From the NCBI GenBank assembly GCA_050246015.1, contig JBFWWU010000017.1:1-64000 (forward strand): a stretch of DNA of 64,000 nucleotides. The letters run 5' to 3'. Shown piece after piece: positions 9,141 through 17,992 of the stretch. Position 1 is the stretch's first letter, and each line of letters starts with the position of its first letter. The position numbers were made by a program, and so were the translations under genes. The DNA comes from JTS-AC122 sp050246015. Lineage in GTDB: Bacteria > Planctomycetota > Phycisphaerae > Phycisphaerales > UBA1924. The notes under the pieces are model-generated. The model did no database searches. It saw only the letters and a list, made by a program, of their open reading frames with translations, and was not told where the DNA came from.

Positions 9141-10655
9141 GTGCCGATGCAGCCACCACTGCCGTCAAATTCCCGAACTCCTGCCCGCTCGACCCTGTTT
9201 CTCGTGATCGGGGCGCTGCCGCTGGTGCTGTACCTCACGGCGGCGATGCCGCTCATCGCGTCCGGGATACTCAACGGACGCTGGGGGGAAGATCAACTCA
9301 ACTTCCATGAGCCCGCGATCCGCACGTTCGCATCGCAACTGCCCGCGCCGGATCTTCGAGATTACCTGTCGGCAACCACTCCCGGATATCACCTGTTCAT
9401 CGCTGCCTGGTCGAAGGTCGCCGGAACCTCAACGGCGTCCATGCAGTTTGCCGGCGCATTGTTCACGGTCGCGCTCATCGGGGTGTTATCCACGGCGTGC
9501 GCGGCGTACCGGCGACACGGACGCGTGGCCAGCGCGACCGGTGATCCTGATCAACCCGGCGGCGACCCTGTTGAGATCGCCGTCGTCCCATCGATGGTCG
9601 TCCTCCCCGTCGTGTGCTCGATGTACGTGCTGCAATCGGGCGTGTGGCTGCTCCCGGACAATGCCGGGTGGCTCGGCGTGGTGGCGATGTGTGTGATCGC
9701 GCTGCGGTACCGGGCCGATGCGAGGACCCTGGGCCTGGCCGCGATCGTTCTGCCGCTCTTGATACTGGTTCGCCAGATTCATGTCTGGACAGCGGGACTG
9801 GCGTGGCTCAGCGCGTGGCTCGCCTTCCCGGGCAGCGTGAACGACCGGCGCCCCTTCTCCCTTCTCCCGCTGTTCTCGTCGCCTTCGAGGCGAACTCGCG
9901 CGCTCCTGCTGGCGGTTGTCGCGACCCTGCCCGGATTCGCGCTCTTGGCCTATTTCCATCAACTCTGGCACGGGCTGACGCCTCCAACATTCCAAGGACA
10001 ATACAACGGGATGAACCCGGCGGCGCCGGCGTTCATCCTCGCGGTCTTCGGCGCGGCGAGCGTCTTTTTCGTGGGCTTCGTCCGGCATGGCCTGGGCCTG
10101 CTCTTGACGAAGCATCGCGTTGCGCTGGGAGTCGCGATCGTGCTCGGCGTGCTGGCGGGGGTGATCCCCGAAACCTCGTACAGCGTCGAAGCGGGCCGGT
10201 ACTCCGGACTCTGGGCGCTGGCGACGAAGTTGCCGCTGCTCGCCGGCCGCACCGCGCCCGCGATCGTCGCGCTCGCCGCGCTGGGCTCGCTGATGCTCGC
10301 CGCGTGGATGCTCTCGCTGGAGTTCCGCGACCGCTGGCTGCTGCTGGGCGCCATGCTGGGGTTCATGCTCGCACAGTCCGCGTCGTTTCAGTTGTGGCAG
10401 CGATATTCCGAGCCGTTCGTGCTCATGATCCTGGCGCTCATGGCATGCCGGACCGCGCGGGCGACACGCGATGAGCGATTCGCCCGGCTGGCACGCGTGG
10501 CGGGCCCCGGCGGCCTTACGCTGGCGCTCGCGTTGCTATCGGCGGCAACGATCTACCGGGCGCCGCCGGCGAATTCATGGACATTTCCCGGCGACACAGC
10601 GGGTAGGGCGTCCGGCGCCGCACCGGCGAGTCCGGGGCGTGCTCCCGCCGATTGA
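9141..10655 (+). CDS. Polytopic membrane protein, GT-C glycosyltransferase-like
   Basis: A 504-residue protein with roughly ten to twelve hydrophobic helices. The first helix (about residues 21-42) is followed by an extracytoplasmic loop, GEDQLNFHEPAIRTF...LSATTPGYHLFIAAW, whose acidic residue, HxP and TTPGYH elements resemble the first loop of GT-C fold glycosyltransferases of the ALG10/DIE2 type. No further family motif is certain. The C-terminal about 30 residues are low-complexity Pro/Ala/Gly. Proteins of this fold use lipid-linked sugars, which fits the nearby UbiA-type and gmd genes, but function is inferred. GTG at 9141 or ATG at 9147 could be the start. The gene is divergent from the ADP-ribosylglycohydrolase gene. 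Confidence 0.7.
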   Translation: MPMQPPLPSNSRTPARSTLFLVIGALPLVLYLTAAMPLIASGILNGRWGEDQLNFHEPAIRTFASQLPAPDLRDYLSATTPGYHLFIAAWSKVAGTSTASMQFAGALFTVALIGVLSTACAAYRRHGRVASATGDPDQPGGDPVEIAVVPSMVVLPVVCSMYVLQSGVWLLPDNAGWLGVVAMCVIALRYRADARTLGLAAIVLPLLILVRQIHVWTAGLAWLSAWLAFPGSVNDRRPFSLLPLFSSPSRRTRALLLAVVATLPGFALLAYFHQLWHGLTPPTFQGQYNGMNPAAPAFILAVFGAASVFFVGFVRHGLGLLLTKHRVALGVAIVLGVLAGVIPETSYSVEAGRYSGLWALATKLPLLAGRTAPAIVALAALGSLMLAAWMLSLEFRDRWLLLGAMLGFMLAQSASFQLWQRYSEPFVLMILALMACRTARATRDERFARLARVAGPGGLTLALALLSAATIYRAPPANSWTFPGDTAGRASGAAPASPGRAPAD

Positions 10656-10712
10656 ATCCCCGCCGCCGCGCTTTTCATCTCCGCCGCCGCGTGCTCCCCA
10701 ATTTGGACCACC

Positions 10713-11798
10713 ATGACCTCATCACCCACCCAATCGAAACCGGCCCGCCGCGTCGCCCTGGTCACGGGCATCACCGGACAGGACGGCTCGTACCTCACCG
10801 AGTTCCTCCTTGCGCGCGGGTACGACGTGCACGGGATCGTTCGGCGCGCGTCGCTCTTCAACACCGCGCGAATCGATCACGTCTACCGCGACCCGCACGT
10901 GCAGACCGCCGGCGCCTCGATGACGCTCCATCATGGCGACCTGACCGACGCGAACGGGCTGGCGAAACTCATGCGGCAGATCCACCCGGAAGAGGTCTAC
11001 AACCTCGCGGCCCAGTCGCACGTGCGCGTGTCATTCGAGATACCGATCCACACGGCGGACATCACCGGGCTTGGCGCGCTCAAACTTCTCGAAGCCGTTC
11101 GCGAATACCAGCACGAGACGGGCAACCCGGTGCGGTATTACCAGGCGTCGTCGAGCGAGCAGTACGGCAACGCGCCCGAGTCGCCGCAATCCGAGGGGAC
11201 GCCGTTCCGCCCGCGTTCGCCGTATGCGTGCGCGAAGGTGTTCGCGCACGACTGCACGGTAAACTACCGTGAGGCGTTCGGGCTGCACGCGTCCTGCGGG
11301 ATCCTCTTCAACCACGAATCGCCGAGGCGCGGCGAGACATTCGTGACGCGCAAGATCACGCGCGCGGTCGGGCGCATCAAGTTGGGGCTTCAGACGACGT
11401 TGTACCTGGGCAACCTGGACGCGCAGCGAGACTGGGGATTCGCCGGGGACTACGTGGAAGCGATGTGGATGATGCTCCAGCAGCCGCGGGCTGATGACTA
11501 CGTGATCGCGACGGGCCGGTCGTTCACGGTGCGCGAGTTCGCGGAGCGAGCGTTCGCGTGCGCGGGGCTTGTGGCGAGGGACTTCATCCAGGTCGATCCG
11601 CGCTACATCCGCCCCGCGGAGGTGGACCTGCTGGTCGGCGATGCGTCCAAGGCGCGGCGGACGCTCGGGTGGAGGCCGGCCACGTCGCTGGAGCAACTTG
11701 TCACGATGATGGTGAACTCAGATCTCGAACTGGCCCGGCGCGAAAAGACGCTCCGCGACGCCGGGCATGTGACCGATCCAGCCTCGGCCGGATCATGA
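10713..11798 (+). CDS. gmd: GDP-mannose 4,6-dehydratase
   Basis: A 361-residue extended short-chain dehydrogenase that converts GDP-mannose to GDP-4-keto-6-deoxymannose, the first step toward GDP-fucose and related deoxysugars. The NADP-binding motif GITGQDG lies at residues 19-25 and is preceded by VALV. The family-specific RRASLFNTARIDH follows, then LAAQSHVRVSFE, the active-site YQASSSEQYG and SPYACAKVFAHD (YxxxK), and the nucleotide-sugar contact FNHESPRRGETFVTRKI. Length is normal. It follows the GT-C-like gene on the same strand with 57 bases between and is convergent with the gene at 11807. No fucose synthase gene (fcl) is adjacent. Confidence 0.96.
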   Translation: MTSSPTQSKPARRVALVTGITGQDGSYLTEFLLARGYDVHGIVRRASLFNTARIDHVYRDPHVQTAGASMTLHHGDLTDANGLAKLMRQIHPEEVYNLAAQSHVRVSFEIPIHTADITGLGALKLLEAVREYQHETGNPVRYYQASSSEQYGNAPESPQSEGTPFRPRSPYACAKVFAHDCTVNYREAFGLHASCGILFNHESPRRGETFVTRKITRAVGRIKLGLQTTLYLGNLDAQRDWGFAGDYVEAMWMMLQQPRADDYVIATGRSFTVREFAERAFACAGLVARDFIQVDPRYIRPAEVDLLVGDASKARRTLGWRPATSLEQLVTMMVNSDLELARREKTLRDAGHVTDPASAGS

Positions 11799-11806
11799 CG
11801 CGCTCG

Positions 11807-12907
11807 CTACGGATTGAGCGCCGTCTCAAACTCCTTGGCGATCGTCTCCTGGAGCCCCGCATCGATCGCCTTGCGGAGGATTCGGCGGGCATCGGCCTGG
11901 CGACCCTCGGCCTGCATGATCACCACCTCGGTCAGGTAGCCCGACGCGGAGCGGGTCCGATTCGCGAAGGGCACCACGGCGCGCAGCATCCGGCGCAATC
12001 CTCGCGCGCCGTCCTCGACCTCCGCCGGCAGGACCGGCTTGGATGCCAGCGACGGATGCTTGTCATACACGAACTGCATCACCGCCACGGCCTCCTTGAT
12101 GTCACGCGTCTGGATGAGCGCCAGGGCGAGCGACCGGGCGGCCTGCGCGTCCTCCGGCGACTTCGTCAGGTAGTCGCGGTAGAGCGTCACCGCCACTTCC
12201 GCGTCGCCGTCGCGCAAGGCCAGATCGGCTTTCTCCAGAGGCGTCAGTTCTCGCTCCGGCTGAGCGGGGGTCGCCTGCGGCGGCGTGTACGCCGATCCGC
12301 TTTGCAGGAACGGATCTGAGTACCCATACCCGATCACATACGACGGCGGGTAGTCGTAGCGGTCGTACCAGTAGCCCGGGTAGCCGTAGTCGATCCCGTA
12401 GCCCGAGCCGTAGATGGCGCCGGGCCAGTACGAACGGTGGTACCCGCTGTTGTAGTACGGCACGAAGGGGTCGCCGACGTGGAAGCGGAAGCGGAAGCGG
12501 TCATCGGCATAAGAACCGTCGAAATGGGTGCCGCCGCGGTGGTCGGCGCGATCGTGCCGATCGAACCGGTCACGATCGAAGCGGTCACGCGTTCGCGAAC
12601 GATCGAAACCATCCCGGTGGTCGAGACGGCTTCCCGGGGTCGGGCGAATGGGTGAGGCGTGAGTGGACGGCGGCGGAGGAAGCAGCGAGCCTCTGATGCT
12701 GCCGATGGGGCGGGGCGCCTTGGATTTCACGCCGCCCAGACCCGTGCGAGGGGGCGTCGGAGAGACCTGTCTGGGTGCGACAGGCTGCATGCCGAATCCG
12801 CGACGTGAGACGCGATTGAGCGGAATGGACTGAGCCTCGACCGCTGTCGTAGCGGAGAGCAACACAATCGCCGAGGCACACAGAAGCAAGCGGGGAACTC
12901 GGGGCAT
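11807..12907 (-). CDS. Secreted TPR-like protein with Arg/Asp/His- and Tyr/Gly-rich middle
   Basis: A 366-residue exported protein of unknown function. The ATG at 12907 has a strong ribosome-binding site (GGAGG) and is followed by a signal peptide, MPRVPRLLLCASAIVLLSAT, with likely cleavage after VEAQ. The middle (about residues 95-135) is a dense Arg/Asp/Phe/His run, then a Tyr/Gly/Ser-rich stretch (about 140-190) of RSYWPGAIYGSGYG character. The C-terminal half (about 215-366) is helical with TPR-like spacing: ALRDGDAEVAVTLYRDYLTKS and SLALALIQTRDIKEAVAVM. It is convergent with gmd and separated by only eight bases. Role may be envelope-associated scaffolding; this is inference. Confidence 0.75.
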   Translation of the reverse strand: MPRVPRLLLCASAIVLLSATTAVEAQSIPLNRVSRRGFGMQPVAPRQVSPTPPRTGLGGVKSKAPRPIGSIRGSLLPPPPSTHASPIRPTPGSRLDHRDGFDRSRTRDRFDRDRFDRHDRADHRGGTHFDGSYADDRFRFRFHVGDPFVPYYNSGYHRSYWPGAIYGSGYGIDYGYPGYWYDRYDYPPSYVIGYGYSDPFLQSGSAYTPPQATPAQPERELTPLEKADLALRDGDAEVAVTLYRDYLTKSPEDAQAARSLALALIQTRDIKEAVAVMQFVYDKHPSLASKPVLPAEVEDGARGLRRMLRAVVPFANRTRSASGYLTEVVIMQAEGRQADARRILRKAIDAGLQETIAKEFETALNP

Positions 12908-13297
12908 ATCACCCTCCTTCGATAGACCATCAATTCTACGTTCGTCAGGTAGCGCGGGATCATGGCAATTCGCTGCTGGGTGCTTGACTGTGTGGTTCGG
13001 GACTGCCAGGCACCAAACGGGGTAGCGCGTCGCCAAGGGCCGAGGAACACACAGATCCGTGGGAAGGCTCGCCGCTGGCACAGGAAACTGGACGGGGAAA
13101 CTCACACGTGGCGCCACGAAGCGGGCAGCACGCGTACGTGAACTGAACGCGCAAGCCCCGAGCGTCGAAAGTACTCAGAGTGGTGGCAAGGGAGCCGTGC
13201 CGTTTGCCAGCGCTGCATGTTCGAAGGAGAGTGCATGCACGACCATCCATGAGTGCTGGCCGGCATGCCTCTTTTGGGGAAGGTTCACCACGACTCG
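12908..13297. other. Non-coding stretch upstream of the TPR-like gene
   Basis: I see no credible gene in these 390 bases. A ribosome-binding site for the TPR-like gene is at the left edge. Reading the minus strand, TAGAAT (12933-12938) is a possible -10 element, without a clear -35. The sequence GTAGCGCG occurs twice, about 75 bases apart. No tRNA-like fold was recognised. Confidence 0.55.
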
Positions 13298-13864
13298 CTA
13301 TTTCAGGACGTCGTAGGTCTTGATCCAAACTTTCTGCGTCGTGTCGAGGCTGATGAGTTCGAAGGTCATCTGGTACCCCTTTTCGCCGGCGTCTCGCATG
13401 CTGTCGAGCGTGAAGGTCAAGTAGAAGTCGCCGATCCGCTCTGACTTGAGTTTCTTGAGGAACTCGGGGTCGGTGTACTCGTCGTTGCGTCGCGTGTCGC
13501 GCGCGGATTGCACGACTTCGCTGCGCTCGGTCAGCACGACGACGCCGGAGTTGAGAAACTCCTCTTCGATCTGGTTGCCCAGCATGGTCTCGGTGATATC
13601 GCGGGCATCGGAGTTATTCTTGATGCGGTAAAGGAGGATCGCCGGCTCGCGTCCCTGGGTGTTTCGGAAGTTCTCCCGCCACGGGCGCGCGAGCCCGTCG
13701 GCGCTGGCGGTGCGGATCGCACGTTTGACGTCGGTGAATGAGAGGTATCGGCGGGCTTCGGATGACTCGGGCCGCCCCCCGCCGGACGCGCACCCCGTCG
13801 TGAGGCTTGTTGAAGCGACCGAACAACCAGCAGCAACGATGAGGGCGAACAAGCGAATGGTCAT
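13298..13864 (-). CDS. Lipoprotein, LpoB-like (penicillin-binding-protein activator family)
   Basis: A 188-residue predicted lipoprotein. The signal segment FALIVAAGCSVASTS ends in the lipobox LTTGC (Cys near residue 25), so it should be anchored to a membrane by lipid. The mature part matches the LpoB/COG3417 pattern: REPAILLYRIKNNSDARDI, QIEEEFLNSGVVVLTERSEV, an LKSERIGDFYLTFTLDSM strand pair and a C-terminal TFELISLDTTQKVWIKTYD. In Proteobacteria LpoB activates the peptidoglycan synthase PBP1B; whether this one does is unknown. It is 75 bases downstream of the COG3014-like gene on the same strand. Start ATG at 13864 directly precedes the signal peptide. Confidence 0.82.
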   Translation of the reverse strand: MTIRLFALIVAAGCSVASTSLTTGCASGGGRPESSEARRYLSFTDVKRAIRTASADGLARPWRENFRNTQGREPAILLYRIKNNSDARDITETMLGNQIEEEFLNSGVVVLTERSEVVQSARDTRRNDEYTDPEFLKKLKSERIGDFYLTFTLDSMRDAGEKGYQMTFELISLDTTQKVWIKTYDVLK

Positions 13865-13938
13865 GGATGCTCCGAAGTGATGGCGTGCGACGCGGGACGT
13901 GTACACGGGCGCCCAACAAACGGGCCGGGCAGGGATCG

Positions 13939-15345
13939 CTAGTCCGGCATGTACGTCACCACCGTCGCCGGCGCGCCGCTGGTGACATGAATCGGGCGCC
14001 ACTCCGATGATACTTCGCGGCCTCCCGGCAGGGAGTAGACGATCCTAGCGCGGTCGGCACCAACTGGTGCCTTGACGGCGGCGACCCAGGCCTGTCCGGG
14101 GAGCATGACCCATGAGCGAAGATCGGCATGCTCGGTGAGGGCGATATAGGCGAGGCCGGCCAGGACGGTGAGCGCGGTCCAGCGGTCGTCCTTGCCTGAC
14201 GCGTGCACGCCGTACGCGGCTCCGGCGACCAGGCCCGCCTTGATCGCGATCCGGGCGATGGTCCGCGCGTAGATGGCCGGCTCGGTGAGCGCGAAGTTCT
14301 CCGCCACCACAGCGCCCAGGTCCTCGACGAGTTGCAGGGGGTGTCGATCAAGCGGCGGCGCGGGTGCGGTGGCGCCCGGCTCGCTCGGCCCCGACGCGAA
14401 CTCGATCCACGCGCCCGTGACGCGCGACGAGAGACCGCGGCGGATCATCGGGAAGGGAATCTCCGTGCGCTGCCCCGCGGCGAGCGGTGCGTCGACTTGC
14501 CGGGACTCTTTCACCGGTCCGCGGCCGCTGAACCCAATCGCGATCACGTCGAAGGAGTCCGGCGAGATGCTCCCCACGGTGTCAAAGGCGCCGGGGTTGA
14601 TGGAACCGATGAATCGCTGCTGCTCGCCGATGGCCTGCCTGAGGCGCGTGGCGGCTTCATCCTGACCAGCGGGGTTGCCGTTCTTTGCGGCAACCAGGGC
14701 GGCGAGGTAGGCGCCCAGCGGGCTGGTGATGTAGTCGTTGCCGCGCGCACGAGCGGAGCGGAACCGATTGGTGGCGTCGCGGACGACGCCGGAGGTGTCG
14801 CCCGATTCGGCGCGCCGCAGATGTTCCTGCATGAACCCGCCGAGCGATTTGGACTTGTCGAGCATCCGGCGGGACTCGGCGGCGGCGTTGTTCAGGTCCC
14901 CCAGATGCAGGAAGCAGATCTGCTTGAGGACATTGACATAGAGGTCCTCGTACGGCTGGGCGGCGTACGCCGCGGCGGAATCGTTCAGAGCCCACTGCGC
15001 CAGGGCTTCGCCCCCGGTTCTGTCGTAGTTGTACGCGGTGTAGGTCTCGGCATCGTCGAGCAGCCCGACCGCGCGCTGGTAGTCACCGCAAGCCATGTTG
15101 GCCGAAGCCGTCTCCAATCGCCACAGCACGGCGTCGCGCGTCCCGTACACCTCGTCTCGCGTGCGCGGGTCTTCCAGCAAGTGACGCGCGTCGGCGTAGC
15201 GGCCCTGGGCATGCAGCATCTGCAACTGGCCCTGGATTGACTGGCACGCGGTGAGCGCCACGGTCATGAGCAGCATGACCACGGGGATCAGCGCCGGCGA
15301 GGTCGAGGCTCGATCGGACGGGCGATTTGAACGCGGGAACCACAT
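13939..15345 (-). CDS. Lipoprotein with TPR-type helices, COG3014-like
   Basis: A 468-residue predicted lipoprotein. The signal region ALIPVVMLLMTVALTAC ends with a lipobox (Cys near residue 34). The following SIQGQLQMLHAQGRYADARHLLED and helix pairs to about residue 250 resemble TPR repeats. The overall layout (TPR-like half, then a beta-rich half with PFPMIRRGLSSR, then a hydrophobic AIKAGLVAGAAYGVHA stretch, then VMLPGQAWVAAV) matches uncharacterised COG3014 proteins, which are commonly encoded next to LpoB-like lipoproteins. The pairing is preserved here. Envelope biogenesis is a reasonable inference but not shown. It lies 111 bases downstream of dnaA. Confidence 0.75.
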   Translation of the reverse strand: MWFPRSNRPSDRASTSPALIPVVMLLMTVALTACQSIQGQLQMLHAQGRYADARHLLEDPRTRDEVYGTRDAVLWRLETASANMACGDYQRAVGLLDDAETYTAYNYDRTGGEALAQWALNDSAAAYAAQPYEDLYVNVLKQICFLHLGDLNNAAAESRRMLDKSKSLGGFMQEHLRRAESGDTSGVVRDATNRFRSARARGNDYITSPLGAYLAALVAAKNGNPAGQDEAATRLRQAIGEQQRFIGSINPGAFDTVGSISPDSFDVIAIGFSGRGPVKESRQVDAPLAAGQRTEIPFPMIRRGLSSRVTGAWIEFASGPSEPGATAPAPPLDRHPLQLVEDLGAVVAENFALTEPAIYARTIARIAIKAGLVAGAAYGVHASGKDDRWTALTVLAGLAYIALTEHADLRSWVMLPGQAWVAAVKAPVGADRARIVYSLPGGREVSSEWRPIHVTSGAPATVVTYMPD

Positions 15346-15456
15346 GCAGCGTGAATGTAGCGCATGCCGTCCGGGCGCACCGCCCGGCGCGGATGCAGCG
15401 ATGCTGCTTTACCGCCGGTCGTCCGTGATCCTGACATCAAACCGCGCTGGGTGCCC

Positions 15457-17382
15457 TCAGGCCGACCTGGCGGAGAGCAATCCCGCCAAGCGGTCGCACA
15501 CCTCGGCGACCGTGAGGTCGAGGCCCGACACCACGGGCTCCGGGGCATCGCACCCGCTGATCTGCTTTTCGAGTCGCTGGCAGGCGGCGATGATGGTGGA
15601 GTGGCTGGGGCGGCCCATGCCGCGGGCGATGTCGGGGAAACTCAGGCGCGTGAGTCGCCGGGCCAGGTGACCGATGATGGACCGGGCGAGCACGACGCGG
15701 GGGTGTCGGCCGGTGCCGACCAGATCGGAATGTTCGACGCCGAGCAGCCGGATGGTCTCGGAGATGATCGCTTCGAGGCGCACGGGCTTTGCACCGGCGC
15801 CGGGGGGGAGGCTGAAGGCGCCGGCGCGTGGGGCCGGGGCCGGTGGGGCAGCGGCGGCGCCGGGTGACTCGGCGCGCCCGCCGGCGCGCTCGGGCAGGAC
15901 GTAGAGGAAGTTCTGGAGCACCTGGCGCACGACGCCGGTGGTGACCTGAAGGGTCCCGGCCGACGGGGCATCGCCGCTGAGGCGGATGAATGCCTCGATG
16001 CGGGTGACCAGCCCTTCAAGTTCGCGGATTGAGAACCCGCGGGAGGTGGGAGCGTGCGGGGACGCGCCGCTCGCGCCCGGGGCCACGGCGCAGACGCTGG
16101 CGGAGAGAGCGCGAATGGCCGCGCGGTCGAAGACGAGCCCGCGCCGCTCCGCGAAGCGGGTGATGATCCGCTCGCACAGGTCTCGATCGGGGGCATCGAT
16201 GCGGGCGACCATGCCGGACATGAACCTGGAGATCAGTGCGTCGCTGAACTTCTTGACGTGGCGCGGGTGCTCGTCACAGGCCAGGACGATGGTCGCGGCG
16301 CAGATATCAAGTTCGTTGAAGGTGTGGAGCAGTTCGGCCTGCGTGGCGCTCTTGCTCGCCAGGAAATGCACGTCGTCGATGCAGAGCAGATCGACCCGGC
16401 GGTAGCGCTGCCTGAATCGCTCCATGGCGCTGCGCGAACCCTTGGACGAGCCGGCGGGCGCGGCCGTGGCGCCAGCGGCTCGCGGGGAATCATGGAGGGC
16501 GGCGAGAAACTCGTTGGTGAATGCTTCGCCGGTGACGACGCGAACGATCGCGCCCGGGCGGCGCTGCTTGAACCGCAGGGCGATCCCTTGAAGCAGGTGC
16601 GTCTTCCCGAGTCCGCAGTGTCCGTGGATGAATAGCGGCCCGAATGAGCGAATCGGCTTGGCGCGGGCGGCGGCCGAGGGCGAACTTATCGGCGGCCGGT
16701 CGTCGCCGATCGAATCCGACTCGACCAGGCGCATCGCGGCGTCATAGGCCAGGCGGTTGCTGTCTCCGACGAGAAACTCTTCGAGCAGGTACCGCTCGCT
16801 GATCTTGGATGCCAACGGATCGCGGGCGGGGGCTTGCGGCCGGCGAACGCGCGACGGGGCGTGCCGGGTGGCGGTCTCGTCCGGGTCACGCTTGGGTTCC
16901 GGGGGAGCCAGCGGGGCGGCCTGGCTGCGCGCCGGGGGCATGGGCGTGGCCGAGGTGGCGACTTCGATCTGAAAGCCGTCCATGCCCGGGATGGTCGACG
17001 CCGCGGCCCGGAGGGCGTCCCCGAAGCGGCGCTCGATGACGGAGGCCAGGAAGCGCGTGGGTGCGGCGAGCGACAGCCGGCGCTCATCGATGCGCATGGC
17101 GATCTGTCCATCGAAGTACCGGGCGAAGGCTTCGGGCCCGATTTCACGGGCGACCTGCCCCCTGAATCGGCCCAGGAGTCCCGCGCCTTCACCGGTTCCA
17201 GCGCGAACGGATGCAGGGTCACGATCCACGGCCGGATCCGGCGAGTGATCCGGGTCTGCGCGGACGGCGAGTCGCGAGGGAGGATCCGTCGGCGCGGTCG
17301 AGCGGGTTTCACCTCGTCGCGCCGCACGCACATCCTGTCCGACCGCCGCGCGTGCGGCATCCGAAGCGTTGCGTCTCTCCAA
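15457..17382 (-). CDS. dnaA: Chromosomal replication initiator DnaA
   Basis: DnaA binds the origin, oligomerises with ATP and opens the duplex. Domain I is visible as FRGQVAREIGPEAFARYFDG..., a disordered Pro/Arg linker (domain II) follows, then the AAA+ domain with Walker A GHCGLGKTHL and Walker B LLCIDDVHFL, sensor-type HVKKFSDALISRF, and domain IV ending with ARGMGRPSHSTIIAACQRLEK. That last motif has Ser where most DnaA proteins have Asp (DHST/DHTT). The proposed start is TTG at 17382, eight bases after GGAGG; ATG at 17490 would add 36 Arg/Ser/Cys-rich residues that look unnatural. The protein is about 640 residues, longer than usual because of linkers. No dnaN or recF is adjacent. Confidence 0.9.
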   Translation of the reverse strand: MERRNASDAARAAVGQDVRAARRGETRSTAPTDPPSRLAVRADPDHSPDPAVDRDPASVRAGTGEGAGLLGRFRGQVAREIGPEAFARYFDGQIAMRIDERRLSLAAPTRFLASVIERRFGDALRAAASTIPGMDGFQIEVATSATPMPPARSQAAPLAPPEPKRDPDETATRHAPSRVRRPQAPARDPLASKISERYLLEEFLVGDSNRLAYDAAMRLVESDSIGDDRPPISSPSAAARAKPIRSFGPLFIHGHCGLGKTHLLQGIALRFKQRRPGAIVRVVTGEAFTNEFLAALHDSPRAAGATAAPAGSSKGSRSAMERFRQRYRRVDLLCIDDVHFLASKSATQAELLHTFNELDICAATIVLACDEHPRHVKKFSDALISRFMSGMVARIDAPDRDLCERIITRFAERRGLVFDRAAIRALSASVCAVAPGASGASPHAPTSRGFSIRELEGLVTRIEAFIRLSGDAPSAGTLQVTTGVVRQVLQNFLYVLPERAGGRAESPGAAAAPPAPAPRAGAFSLPPGAGAKPVRLEAIISETIRLLGVEHSDLVGTGRHPRVVLARSIIGHLARRLTRLSFPDIARGMGRPSHSTIIAACQRLEKQISGCDAPEPVVSGLDLTVAEVCDRLAGLLSARSA

Positions 17383-17992
17383 TGGAAGCCCCTCCGGCCG
17401 ACAGAGCGACCGATGAATCAAACTCGTGGAACGCCGGTACACACTGACCCGGCGGCGCTGGCACCGGCAACGCACAGATGACGAGTCCATTCACGATTTC
17501 GAACCATCGATCGGTACGCACCCCGCCGTCAGCCTGCGGGCTAGGCACGACAACATCGTGGCACGCAAGAGTGTGCGCTCGTCGTGAATTGCCCGCGTGC
17601 TGGAACGTCGTCGGGGTCGCACCAAACCAAGTGACTCGGTCGGCCTTCTCCGTGACCGGTCAAGAGCGTAACGCAAGATCACCGAAAACTCAATCGGTGT
17701 TCATGAAGAATCTGTTTCCACACGCTCGCTACCCTCAGAAATGTCGAGAGTTGCGCGCGGCAAAAAATATTGTTCACGCGGGAGAGCCCACTCGTACACA
17801 GAGTGCCGAGAAACTGTGGACAACTTTGGCTGAGACTCGCGCCCCGCGTCACCACCGCCGCTTCACGGACGTCGCGTGCAGAGGTTGCGTAGCCTGAGTG
17901 ACATAGACAACTCCATCCCACAAAACGACGAGCGCGGGGCGGCGAGGGCTTGCGCGGCCTTCACCTGATGAGTGCCGGCGCTACCGTCCTGC
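17383..17992. other. Non-coding, AT-richer region between dnaA and murQ; candidate oriC
   Basis: This 610-base region lies directly upstream of dnaA and divergently from murQ, where many bacteria have an origin. It contains an AT-rich stretch, CAAAAAATATTG (17761-17772), and two DnaA-box-like sites: TTGTCCACA on the minus strand at 17815-17823 (one mismatch to TTATCCACA) and GTTTCCACA at 17714-17722 (two mismatches). Base composition is visibly lower in GC than the surroundings from about 17640 to 17920. I saw no credible gene; the 139-codon open frame at 17478-17897 lacks protein-like composition. It may instead only hold the dnaA and murQ promoters. Confidence 0.5.
17815..17823 (-). promoter_or_regulatory. 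DnaA-box-like site
   Basis: On the minus strand the sequence reads TTGTCCACA, one mismatch from the consensus TTATCCACA. It lies about 430 bases upstream of dnaA and 45 bases after an A/T run. It could serve origin function or dnaA autoregulation. A single near-match carries limited weight. Confidence 0.45.

Noticed and set aside
9486..9494. TTATCCACG, one mismatch from a DnaA box
   Set aside because: It lies inside a coding region far from dnaA and is isolated, so chance is likely.
12908..13297. Possible tRNA or small RNA in the gap near 13 kb
   Set aside because: A GGTTCGGGACTGCC stretch resembles a T-arm in part, but no acceptor stem or anticodon arm pairs around it.
17478..17897. 139-codon plus-strand open frame between dnaA and murQ
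   Set aside because: Composition is not protein-like, no ribosome-binding site, and the region looks intergenic.
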